A stretch of DNA of 64,000 nucleotides, from the NCBI GenBank assembly GCA_948144175.1, contig CANXME010002416.1:62001-126000 (forward strand), read 5' to 3'. Positions 49,726-61,440 of the stretch are shown one piece after another. The notes beneath the pieces are model-generated. The model saw nothing but the letters and a program-made list of their open reading frames with translations, had not been told where the DNA came from and searched no databases. Origin of the DNA: Closterium sp. NIES-65 (taxonomy: Eukaryota; Streptophyta; Zygnematophyceae; Desmidiales; Closteriaceae). The stretch's first letter is position 1. Every line of letters starts with the position of its first letter. Position numbers and translations under genes: made by a program.

Positions 49726-49832
49726 TGTCAGAGGTCCACTGGTGATCCCCGTTTGATCCTAGGGAAGGGTTACAGGCACGGTTGCCTGGGGGGTTATGGG
49801 CGCACTGACCCGCTACTTAAACAAGCCCTTTT

Positions 49833-49857
49833 ATCCCAATGGTCTAATGGTTGGGAT
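49833..49857. repeat. Perfect 7-bp hairpin in the relic's terminal part
   Basis: ATCCCAA and TTGGGAT are exact inverse copies around an 11-base loop, tggtctaatgg. The loop resembles a polymerase III A box, but no matching B box follows at tRNA spacing, so this is not called a tRNA. Confidence 0.6.
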
Positions 49858-50010
49858 TCTGAGATACCCTCCTCCCCCATACCCTCCTCCCCACGGCTGC
49901 AGAGAGAAAAGAGAAAGGGGGGGGTGGTAAGGAAGAAAGCCGCAGAGCGGCGAAGAGGCGTCGGTGCAGATGGGTCAGGGGCGGCAGCAGGGAGTGCAGG
50001 GGCGGAAAGG

Positions 50011-50166
50011 CCCGTCGCGGGCCAGTGCCACGGGGCGCACGACGGGTAGAATAAAAGGGCCCGATCGTGTGCCTCGGGGCACACGACGAGCAGGGCACCA
50101 TCGTGTGCCACGGGGCGCACGATGGGCAGTAGAAGGGCACCGTCGCGTGCCACGGGGCGCGCGACG
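50011..50166 (-). repeat. Row of GC-rich hairpin repeats in the relic's leader
   Basis: Four imperfect units, 37-44 bp apart, each form a stem closed by a four-base loop. Stems are TCGTGTGCC/GGCACACGA (50065-50086), ATCGTGTGCC/GGCGCACGAT (50100-50123) and CGTCGCGTGCC/GGCGCGCGACG (50141-50166). An outer CCCGTCG/CGACGGG with an inner gtgcc/ggcgc lies at 50011-50046. Loops are tcgg or acgg. Bases change between units while pairing is kept, including G-U pairs. Confidence 0.8.
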
Positions 50167-50295
50167 GGCAGGGAAGGAGTCACACGCCCGTGGGCGGGAC
50201 AAGGTAAAAATAAAACCGTCACGCGCCCTAGGCGCGCGAGCGTAAAATCTTAGCAGCGGAAGTAAAGCGGGCCCACAGGCCAGGACGAACACTAA

Positions 50296-50307
50296 GCTCT
50301 GATACCA
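50296..50307 (-). other. Primer-binding site, initiator tRNA-Met
   Basis: The plus strand reads gctctgatacca. Its complement TGGTATCAGAGC is the standard plant initiator tRNA-Met primer site and lies directly next to the LTR edge. This fixes the element's orientation. Confidence 0.85.
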
Positions 50308-50569
50308 TGTCGAGAGTAATAGAAATGAAGAGTTAAAAGGTGGGGCCTAGGCTTAGTAACCTAGGCCCGAACTTAGGTATCGAGCGGTATTTTCCTTAGG
50401 AGCGATGTCGAGTGAGTTGAGAGAAAAATTGGTGAAAAGGTGGTTTCACTATAGGTTCAGGGGTACATATAGCATAGAAACAAAATAAGGTGCACCACCA
50501 ACAAAAGTTTACATAACTACACTAACTACAACTACAAGCAATTATAAAACATGACAAAATATTTCGACA
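50308..50569 (-). repeat. LTR of the minus-strand relic
   Basis: 262 bp with perfect 6-bp inverted ends, TGTCGA and TCGACA. Its inner edge adjoins the primer site. An inverted repeat, gggcctaggctta...taacctaggccc, lies near 50345-50370. No second copy of this LTR occurs in the window. Confidence 0.72.
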
Positions 50570-50574
50570 ATTAG
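50570..50574. repeat. Probable target-site duplication, right copy
   Basis: ATTAG directly after TTTCGACA, followed by satellite ctcactagattt. The satellite just right of the insertion is nine bases shorter than usual (agatttacccacc). Confidence 0.6.
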
Positions 50575-53500
50575 CTCACTAGATTTACCCACCTTCTGAT
50601 CGAGTCAGACCGCTAGATTCCCTCTACTTTTTAAGAAATGAGCGTTTCCGTTCTCCTTGGCCCTAGTTGCACTATAAGTGCGAACTGCCGGCCAGACTGG
50701 CCGATCCACAATTTTCTCTACACATGTGCGTTAGTTACCTTTCAAACCCTTACGTTCACTAGATGAATTTTTTTCCTACTTTCTATTTGAGTGAGACCAC
50801 TAGATTCCGTGTACTATGCGAGATCTGAGCGCTTCCGTTCTCCCTCGTATTTGCATTTTAAGTTCCGATACTGACCGACCTGGCCAATGCACCACTTTCT
50901 CTATACATGTGCGTTGAATACATTTCAAACCTTTTTAGCTGACTAGAATTATATATTTCCCACCTTCTGATCGAGTGAGACCGTTAGTTTCCCTCTACTT
51001 TTTGAGAAACGAGCGTTTCCGTTCTCCCTGGCCCCACCTGCACTATGAGTGCAAAATGCCGGCCAGACTGGCCGATGCACCATTTTCTCTACACATGTGC
51101 GTTAGTTACCTTTCAAACCCTTAGGTTCACTAGATGAATTTATTTCCTACGTTCTATTTGAGTGAGACCACTAGATTCGGTGAACTATGCGAGATCTGAG
51201 CGCTTCCGTTCTCCCTGGCATTTGCACTCCAAGTTCCCATACTGACCGTCCTGGCCAATGCACCATTTTCCATATACATATGCATTATATTCCTTTCGAA
51301 CCTTATTAGCTCACTAGATTTATATATTTCCCACCTTCCGATCCAGTGAGACCGCTAGATTCTCTCTACTTTTTGAGAAATGAGCATTTCCGTTTTCCTT
51401 GGCCCTAGTTGCACTATAAGTGCGAAATGCCGGCCAGTTTGGCCGATGCACAATTTTCTCTACACATGTGCGTTAGTTACCTTTCAAACCCTTACGTTCA
51501 CTAGGTGAATATATTTCCTACTTTCTATTTGAGTGAGACCACTTGATTCCGTGTACTATGCGAGATCTGAGTGCTTCCATTCTCCCTGGCATTTGCATTT
51601 TAAGTTCCGATACTAACCGACCTAGCCAATGCACCATTTTCCATATACATATGCATTAGATTCCTTTCGAACCTTATTAGTTGACTAGATTTATATATTT
51701 CCCATCTTCTGATTGAGTGAGACCGTTAGATTCCCTCTATTTTTTGAGAAACGTGCGTTTCCGTTCTCCCTGGCCCCACCTGCACTATGAGTGCGAAATG
51801 CCGGCCAGACTGGCCGATGCACCATTTTCTCTACACATGTGCGTTAGTTACCTTTCAAACCCTGACGTTCACTAGATGAATATATTTCCTACCTTATATT
51901 TGAGTGAGACCACTAGATTCTGTGTATTATGCGAGATCTGAGCGGTTCCGTTCTCCCAGGCATTTGCACTCTAAGTTCCCATACTGACCGACCTGGCCAA
52001 TGCACCACTTTCCATATACATATGCATTAGATTCCTTCCGAACCTTATTAGCTCACTAGATTTATATATTTCACACCTTCTGATCGAGTGAGACCGCTAG
52101 ATTCCCTTTACTTTTTGAGAAATGAGCGTTTCCTTTCTCCTTGGCCCTAGTTGCACTGTAAGTGCGAAATGCCGGCCAGACTGGCGATGCACCATTTTCT
52201 CTACACATGTGCGTTAGTTACCTTTCAGACCCTTACGTTCACTAGATGAATTTATTTCCTACCTTCTATTTGAGTGAGACCACTAGATTCCGGGTACTAT
52301 GCGAGATCTGAGCGCTTCCGTTCTCCCTGGCATTTGCACTCTAAGTTCCCATACTGACCGACCCGGCCAATGCACCACTTTCCATAGACTTATGCATTAG
52401 ATTCCTTTTGAACCTTATTAGCTCACTAGATTTATGTATTTCCCACCTTCTTATCGAGTGAGACCGCTAGATTCCCTTTACTTTTTGAGAAATGAGCGTT
52501 TCCGTTCTCCTTGGCCCTACTTGCACTATAAGTGCGAAATGCCGGCCAGACTGGCCGATGCACCATTTTCTCTACACATGTGCGTTAGTTACCTTTCAAA
52601 CCCTTACATTCACTAGATGAATATATTTCCTACCTTATATTTGAGTGAGACCACTAGATTCCGTGTATTATGCGAGATCTGAGCGGTTCCGTTCTCCCAG
52701 GCATTTGCACTCTAAGTTCCCATACTGACCGACCTGGCCAATGCACCATTTTCCATATACATATGCATTAGATTCCTTCCGAACCTTATTAGCTCACTAG
52801 ATTTATTTCCCACCTTCTGATCGAGTGAGACAGCTAGATTCCCTCTACTTTTTGAGAAATGAGCGTTTCCGTTCTCCTTGGCCCTACTTGCACTATAAGT
52901 GCGAAATGCCGGCCAGACTGGCCGATGCACCATTTTCTCTACACATGTGCGTTAGTTACCTTTCAAACCCTTACGTTCACTAGATGAATATATTTCCTAC
53001 CTTCTTTTTGAGTGAGACCACTAGATTCCGTGTACTATGCGAGATCTGAGCGGTTCCGTTCTCCCAGGCATTTGCACTCTAAGTTCCCATACTGACCGAC
53101 CTGGCCAATGCACCATTTTCCATATAAATATGCATTAGATTCCTTTCGAACCTTATTAGCTCACTAGATTTATATATTTCCCACCTTCTGATCGAGTGAG
53201 ACTGCTAGATTCCCTTTACTTTTTGAGAAATGAGTGATTCGGTTCTCCTTGGCCCTACTTGCACCATAAGTGCGAAATGCCGGCCAGACTAGCCGATGCA
53301 CCATTTTCTCTACACATGTGCGTTAGTTACCTTTCAAACCCTCACGTTCACTAGATGAATTTATTTCCTACCTTATATTTGAGTGAGACCACTAGATTCC
53401 GTGTACTATGCGAGATCTGAGCGCTTCCGTTCTCCCTGGCATTTGCACTCTAAGTTCCTATACTGACTGACCTGGCCAATGCACCATTTTCAATATACAT

Positions 53501-56500
53501 ATGTATTAGATTCCTTTCGAACTTTATTAGCTCACTAGATTTATATATTTCCCACCTTGAAACCGCTAGATTCCCTCTACTTTTTGAGAAATGAGTGTTT
53601 CCGTTCTCCTTGGCCCTAGTTGCACTATAAGTGCGAAATGCCGGCCAGACTGGCCGATGCACAATTTTCTCTACACATGTGCGTTAGTTACCTTTCAAAC
53701 CCTTACGTTCACTAGATGAATATATTTCCTACTTTCTATTTGAGTGAGACCACTTCATTCTGTGTACTATGCAAAATTAGAGCGCTTCCGTTCTCCCTGG
53801 CATTTGCATTTTAAGTTTCGATAATGATCGACCTGGCCAATGCACCATTTTCTCTATACATGTGCGTTGAATAGATTTCAAACCTTTTTAGCTGACTAGA
53901 TTTATATATTTCCCACCTTCTGATCGAGTGAGACCGTTAGATTCCCTCTACTTTTTGAGAAACGAGCGTTTCCGTTCTCCCTGGCCCCACCTGCACTATG
54001 AGTGCGAAATGCCGGCCAGACTGGCCGATGCACCATTTTCTCTACACATGTGCGTTAGTTACCTTTCAAACCCTTACGTTCACTAGATGAATATATTTCC
54101 TACCTTCTATTTGAGTGAGACCACTAGATTCCGTGTACTATGCGAGATCTGAGCGCTTCCGTTCTCCCTGACATTTGCACTCTAAGTTCCCATACTGACC
54201 GACCTGGCCAATGCACCATTTTCCATATACATATGCATTAGATTCCTTTCAAACCTTATTAGCTCACTAGATTTATATATTTCCCACCTTCTGATCGAGT
54301 GAGACCGCTAGATTCCCTCTACTTTTTGAGAAATGAGCGTTTCCGTTCTCCTTGGCCCTAATTGCACTATAAGTGCGAAATGCCGGCCAGACTGGCCGAT
54401 GCACAATTTTCTCTACACATGTGCGTTAGTTACCTTTCAAACCCTTACGTTCACTAGATTAATATATTTCCCACTTTCTATTTGAGTGAGACCACTTGAT
54501 TCCGTGTACTATGCGAGATCTGAGCGCTTCCGTTCTCCCTGGCATTTGCATTTTAAGTTCCGATACTGACCGACCTGGCCAATGCACCATTTTCTCTATA
54601 CATGTGCGTTGAATAAATTTCAAACCTTTTTAGCTGACTAGATTTATATATTTCCCACTTTCTGATTGAGTGAGACCGTTAGATTCCCTCTACTTTTTGA
54701 GAGACGAGTGTTTTTGTTTTCTTCCTGGCCCCACCTACACTATGAGTGCGAAATGCCACCCAGACTGGCCGATGCACCATTATCTCTTCACATGTGCGTT
54801 AGTTATCTTTCAAACCCTTACGTTCACTAGATGAATATATTTCCTTCCTTATATTTGAGTAAGACCACTAGATTCCATGTATTATGCGAGATCTGAGCGG
54901 TTCCGTTCTCCCAGGCATTTGCACTCTAAGTTCCCATACTGATCGACCTGGCCAATGCACCACTTTCCATATACATATGCATTAGATTCCTTCCGAACCT
55001 TATTAGCTCACTAGATTTATATATTTCCCACCTTCTGATCGAGTGAGACCACTACATTCCCGTTACTTTTTGAGAAATGAGCGTTTCCGTTCTCCTTGGC
55101 CCTACTTGCACTATAAGTGCGAAATGCCGGCCAGACTGGCCGATGCACCATTTTCTCTACACATGTGCGTTAGTTACCTTTCAAATTCTTACGTTCACTA
55201 GATGAATTTATTTCCTACTTTCTATTTGAGTGAGACCACTAGATTCCGTGTACTATGCAAGATCTGAGCGCTTCCGTTCTCCCTGACATTTGCACTCTAA
55301 GTTCCCATACTGACCGACCTGGCCAATGCACCACTTTCCATATACATATGCATTAGATTCCTTTCGAACCTTATTAGCTCACTAGATTTATATATTTCCC
55401 ACCTTCTGAACGAGTGAGACCGCTAGATTCCCTTTACTTTTTGAGAAATGAGCGTTTCCGTTCTCCTTGGCCCTACTTGCACTATCAGTGCGAAATGCCG
55501 GCCAGACTGGCCGATGCACCGTTTTCTCTACACATGTGCGTTAGTTACCTTTCAAACCCTTACGTTCACTAGAAGAATTTATTTCCTACCTTCTTTTTGA
55601 GTGAGACCACTAGATTCCGTGTACTATGCGAGATCTGAGCGGTTCCATTCTCCCAGGCATTTGCACTCTAAGTTACCATACTGACCGACCTGGCCAATGC
55701 ACCATTTTCCATATACATATGCATTAGATTCCTTTCGAACCTTATTAGCTCACTAGATTTATATATTTCCCACCTTCTACGAGTGAGACCGCTAGATTCC
55801 CTTTACTTTTTGAGAAATGAGCGTTTCCATTCTCCTTGGCCGTACTTGCACCATAAGTGCGAAATGCCAGCCAGACTGGCCGATGCACCATTTTCTCTAC
55901 ACATGTGCGTTAGTTACCTTTCAAACCCTTACGTTCACTAGATGAATATATTTCCTACTTTCTATTTGAGTGAGACCACTTGATTCTGTGTACTATGCGA
56001 AATTAGAGCGCTTCCGTTCTCCCTGGCATTTGCATTTTAAGTTTCGATAATGACCGACCTGGCCAATGCACCATTTTCTCTATACATGTGCATTGAATAC
56101 ATTTCAAACCTTTTTAGCTGACTAGATTTATATATTTCCCACCTTCTGATCGAGTGAGACCGTTAGATTCCCTCTACTTTTTGAGAAACGAGCGTTTCCG
56201 TTCTCCCTGGCCCCACCTGCACTATGAGTGCGAAATGCCGGCCAGACTGGCCGATGCACCATTTTCTCTACACATGTGCGTTAGTTACCTTTCAAACCCT
56301 TACGTTCACTAGATGAATTTATTTCCTACCTTCTATTTGAGTGAGACCACTAGATTCCGTGTACTATGCGAGATCTGAGCGCTTCCGTTCTCCCTGGCAT
56401 TTGCACTCTAAGTTCCCATACTGACAGACCTGGCCAATGCACCATTTTTCATATACATATGCATTAGATTCATTTCAAACCTTATTAGCTCACTAGATTT

Positions 56501-59500
56501 ATATATTTCCCACCTTCTGATCGAGTGAGACCGCAAGATTCTCTCTACTTTTTGAGAAATGAGCGTTTCCGTTCTCCTTGGCCCTAGTTGCACTATAAGT
56601 GCGAAATGCCGGCCAGACTGGCCGATGCACAATTTTCTCTATACATGTGCGTTAGTTACCTTTCAAACCCTTACGTTCACTAGATGAATATATTTCCTAC
56701 CTTCTGTTTGAGTGAGACCACTTCATTCCGTGTACTATGCGAGATCTGAGCGCTTCCGTTCTCCCTGGCATTTGCATTTTTAGTTCCGATACTGACCGAC
56801 TTGGCCAATGCACCATTTTCTCTATACATGTGCGTTGAATACATTTCAAACCTTTTTAGCTGACTAGATTTATATATTTCCCACCTTCTGGTCGAGTGAG
56901 ACCGTTAGATTCCCTCTACTTTTTGAGAAACGAGCGTTTCCGTTCTCCCTGGCCCCACCTGCACTATGAGTGCGAAATGCCGGCCAGACTGGCCGATGCA
57001 CAATTTTCTCTACACATGTGCGTTAGTTACCTTTCAAACCCTTACGTTCACTAGATGAATATATTTCCTACTTTCTATTTGAGTGAGACCACTTGATTCC
57101 GTGAACTATGCGAGATCTGAGCGCTTCGGTTCTCCCTGGCATTTGCATTTTAAATTCCGATACTGACCGACCTGGCCAATGCACCATTTTCTCTATACAT
57201 ATGCGTTGAATACATTTCAAACCTTTTTAGCTGACTAGATTTATATATTTCCCACCTTCTGATCGAGTGAGACCGCTAGATTCCCTTTACTTTTTGAGAA
57301 ATGAGCGTTTCCGTTCTCCCTGGCCCCACCTGCACTATGAGTGCGAAATGCCGGCCAGACAGGCCGATGCACCATATTCTCTACACATGTGCGTTAGTTA
57401 CCTTTCAAACCCTTACGTTCACTAGATGAATATATTTCCAACTTTCTATTTGAGTGAGACCACTTGATTCCGTGTACTATGCGAGATCTGAGCGCTTCCG
57501 TTCTCCCTGGCATTTGCATTTTAAGTTCCGATACTGACCGACCTGGCCAATGCACCATTTTCTCTATACATGTGCGTTCAATACATTTCAAACCTTTTTA
57601 GCTGACTAGATTTATATATTTCCCACCTTCTGATCGAGTGAGACCGTTAGATTCCCTCTACTTTTTGAGAAACGAGCGTTTCCGTTCTCCCTGGCCCCAC
57701 CTGCACTATGAGTGCGAAATGCCGGCCAGACTGGCCGATGCACCATTTTCTCTACACATGTGCGTTAGTTACCTTTCAAACCCTTACGTTCACCAGATGA
57801 ATATATTTCCTACCTTATATTTGAGTGAGACCACTAGATTCCGTGTATTATGCGAGATCTGAGCGGTTCCGTTCTCCCTGGCATTTGCACTCTAAGTTCC
57901 CATACTGACCGACCTGGCCAATGCACCACTTCCCATATACATATGCATTAGATTCCTTCGGAACCTTATTAGCTCACTAGATTTATATATTTCCCACCTT
58001 CTGATCGAGTGAGACCGCTAGATTCCCTTTACTTTTTGAGAAATGAGCGTTTCCGTTCTCCTTGGCCCTACTTGCACTATAGGTGCGAAATGCCGGCCCG
58101 ACTGGCCGATGCACCATTTTCTCTACACATGTGCGTTAGTTACCTTTCAAATCCTTACGTTCACTAGATAAATTTATTTCCTACCTTCTATTTGAGTGAG
58201 ACCACTAGATTCCATGTACTATGCAAGATCTGAGCGCTTCTGTTCTCCATGGCATTTGCACTCTAAGTTCCCATACTGACCGACCTGGCCAATGCACCAC
58301 TTTCCATATACATATGCATTAGATTCCTTCCGAACCTTATTAGCTCACTAGATTTATATATTTCCCACCTTCTGATCGAGTGAGATCGCTAGATTCCCTT
58401 TACTTTTTGAGAAATGAGCGTTTCCGTTCTCCTTGACCCTACTTGCACCATTAGTGCGAAATGCCGGCCAAACTGGCCGATGCACCATTTTCTCTACACA
58501 TGTGCGTTAGTTACCTTTCCAACCCTTACGTTCACTAGATGAATTTATTTCCTACCTTCTATTTGAGTGAGACCACTAGATTCCGTGTACTATGCGAGAT
58601 CTGAGCGCTTCCGTTCTCCCTGGCATTTGCACTCTAAGTTCCCATACTGACCGACCTGGCCAATGCACCATTTTCCGTATACATATGCATTAGATTCCTT
58701 TCGAACCTTATTAGCTCACTAGATTTATACATTTCCCACCTTCTGATCGAGTGAGACCGCTAGATTCCCTCTACTTTTTGAGAAATGAGCGTTTCCGTTC
58801 TCCTTGGCCCTAGTTGCACTATAAGTGCGAAATGCCGGCCAGACTGGCCGATGCACAATTTTCTCTACACATGTGCGTTAGTTACCTTTCAAACCCTTAC
58901 GTTCACTAGATGAATATATTTCCTACTTTCTATTTGAGTGAGACCACTTGATTCCGTGTACTATACGAGATCTGAGCGCTTTCGTCTCCCTGGCATTTGC
59001 ATTGTAAGTTCCGATACTAACCGACCTGGCCAATGCACCATTTTCTCTATACATGTGCGTTGAATACATTTCAAACCTTTTTAGCTGACTAGATTTATAT
59101 ATTTCCCACCTTCTGATCGAGTGAGACCGTTAGATTCCCTCTACTTTTTGAGAAACGAGCGTTTTCGTTCTCCCTGGCCCCACCTGCACTATGAGTGCGA
59201 AATGACGGCCAGACTGGCCAATGCACCATTTTCTCTACACATGTGCATTAGTTACCTTTCAAACCCTTACGTTCACTAGATGAATATATTTCCTACCTTT
59301 TATTTGAGTGAGACCACTAGATTCCGTGTATTATGCGAGATCTGAGCGGTTCCATCCTCCCAGGCATTTGCACTCTAAGCTCCCATACTGACCGACCTGG
59401 CCAATGCACCACTTTCCATATACATATGCATTAGATTCCTTCCGAACCTTATTTGCTCACTAGATTTATATATTTCCCACCTTTTGATCGAGTGAGACCG

Positions 59501-61045
59501 CTAGATTCCCTTCACTTTTTGAGAAATGAGCGTTTCCGTTCTCCTTGGCCCTACTTGCACTATAAGTGCGAAATGTCGGCCAGACTGGCCGATGCACCAT
59601 TTTCTCTACACGTGTGCGTTAGTTACCTTTCAAACCTTTACGTTCACTAGATGAATTTATTTCCTACCTTCTATTTGAGTGAGACCACTAGATTCCGTGT
59701 ACTATGCGAGATCTGAGCGCTTCCGTTCTCCCTGGCATTTGCACTCTAAGTTCCCATACTAACCGACCTGGCCAATGCACCATTTTCCATATACATATGC
59801 ATTAGATTCCTTTCGAACCTTATTAGCTCACTAGATTTATATATTTCCCACCTTCTGATTGAGTGAGACCGCTAGATTCCCTTTACTTTTTGAGAAATGA
59901 GCTTTCCGTTCTCCTTGGCCCTACTTGCACCATAAGTGCGAAATGCCGGCCAGACTGGCCGTTGCACCATTTTCTCTACACATGTCCATTAGTTACCTTT
60001 CAAACCCTTACGTTCACTAGATGAATATATTTCCTACCTTATATTTGAGTGAGACCACTAGATTCCGTGTATTATGCGAGATCTGAGCGGTTCCATCCTC
60101 CCAGGCATTTGCACTCTAAGTTCCCATACTGACCGACCTGGCCAATGCACCACTTTCCATATACATATGCATTAGATTCCTTTCGAACCTTATTAGCTCA
60201 CTAGATTTATATATTTCCCACCTTCTGATCGAGTGAGACCGCTAGATTCCCTCTACTTTTTGAGAAATGAGTGATTCCGTTCTCCTTGGCCCTAGTTGCA
60301 CTATAAGTGCGAAATGCCGGCCAGACTGGCCGATGCACAATTTTCTCTACACATGTGCGTTAGTTACCTTTCAAACCCTTACGTTCACTAGATGAATATA
60401 TTTCCTACTTTCTATTTCAGTGAGACCACTTGATTCCGTGTACTATACGAGATCTGAGCGCTTCCGTTCTCCCTGGCATTTGCATTTTAAGTTCCGATAC
60501 TAACCGACCTGGCCAATGCACCATTTTCTCTATACATGTGCGTTGAATACATTTCAAACCTTTTTAGCTGACTAGATTTATATGTTTCCCACCTTCTGAT
60601 CGAGTGAGACCGTTAGATTCCCTCTACTTTTTGAGAAACGAGCGTTTCCGTTCTCCCTGGCCCCACCTGCACTATGAGTGCGAAATGCCGGCCAGACTGG
60701 CCGATGCACCATTTTCTCTACACATGTGCATTAGTTACCTTTCAAACCCTTAAGTTCACTAGATGAATATATTTCCTACCTTATATTTGAGTGAGACCAC
60801 TAGATTCCGTGTATTATACGAGATCTGAGCGGTTCCATCCTCCCAGGCATTTGCACTCTAAGTTCCCATACTGACCGACCTGGCCAATGCACCACTTTCG
60901 ATATACATATGCATTAGATTCCTTCCAAACCTTATTAGCTCACTAGATTTATATATTTTCCACCTTCTGATCGAGTGAGACCACTAGATTCCCTCTACGT
61001 TTTGAGAAATGAGCGTTTCCATTCTCCTTGGCCCTAGTTGCACTA
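50575..61045 (+). repeat. Satellite array, plus orientation, block 3b
   Basis: About 10.5 kb of A/B dimers. A1-B2-A2-B3-A3-B1 order is recognisable in places, for example about 58.7-60.2 kb. Small internal deletions occur in single monomers, such as ccaccttgaaaccgc near 53555 and ccttctacgagtgag near 55770. No gene. Confidence 0.95.
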
Positions 61046-61440
61046 GTAAAATATATAAGGAAAACGTAGAGGGAAATATAGCGGTCTCACTCGATCAAAA
61101 GGTGGGAAATATATAAATCTAGTGAGCTAATAAGGTTCGGAAGGAATCTAATGCATATGTATATCGAAAGTGGTGCATTGGCCAGGTCGGTCAGTATGGG
61201 AACTTAGAGTGCAAATGCCTGGGAGGATGGAACCGCTCAGATCTCGCATAATAGACGGAATCTAGTGGTCTCACTCAAATATAAGGTAAGAAATATATTC
61301 ATCTAGTGAACGTAAGGGTTTGAAAGGTAACTAATGCACATGTGTAGAGAAAATGGTGCATCGGCCAGTCTGGCCGGCATTTCGCACTCATAGTGCAGGT
61401 GGGGCCAGGGAGAACGGAAACGCTCGTTTCTCAAAAAGTA
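60625..61440. repeat. Fold-back inverted duplication across orientation switch 3
   Basis: The left arm, about 60625-61003, is repeated in inverse at about 61061-61440, with roughly ten differences by eye over about 380 bp. Rare shared variants prove common origin: cactttcgatatac with its inverse tatatcgaaagtg, ggttccatcctccc with gggaggatggaacc, atgtgcattagtt with aactaatgcacat, and ctctacgtttt with aaaacgtagag. The arms are separated by about 57 bases. Confidence 0.88.
61046..61060. other. Orientation switch 3 (plus to minus), filler sequence
   Basis: A plus-oriented A2 monomer stops at ttgcacta. The 15 bases gtaaaatatataagg do not match the satellite at that position, and minus-oriented satellite begins at aaaacgtaga. 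The filler resembles small insertions left by end joining. Confidence 0.85.

Larger units (their letters stand above)
49726..50569 (-). mobile_element. LTR-element relic, minus strand, probably non-autonomous
   Basis: An 844-bp insertion unrelated to the satellite and flanked by a likely short target duplication. Read on the minus strand it begins with a 262-bp LTR-like unit (TGTCGA...TCGACA, 50569 to 50308), then a canonical initiator tRNA-Met primer site, then a GC-rich leader with hairpin repeats, then pyrimidine-rich sequence, and ends in a unique 130-bp stretch finishing CTCTGACA. The layout recalls a copia leader. Only one LTR is recognisable and no coding domain is found, so it is broken or a short non-autonomous form. 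Family beyond LTR retroelement is uncertain. Confidence 0.7.

Noticed and set aside
49833-49857. tRNA gene
   Set aside because: A-box-like loop only; no B box at the proper spacing and no cloverleaf could be drawn.
49753-50292. Open frames of about 100-140 residues in the second insertion
   Set aside because: They overlap on both strands across GC-rich hairpin repeats and show no protein similarity I recognise.
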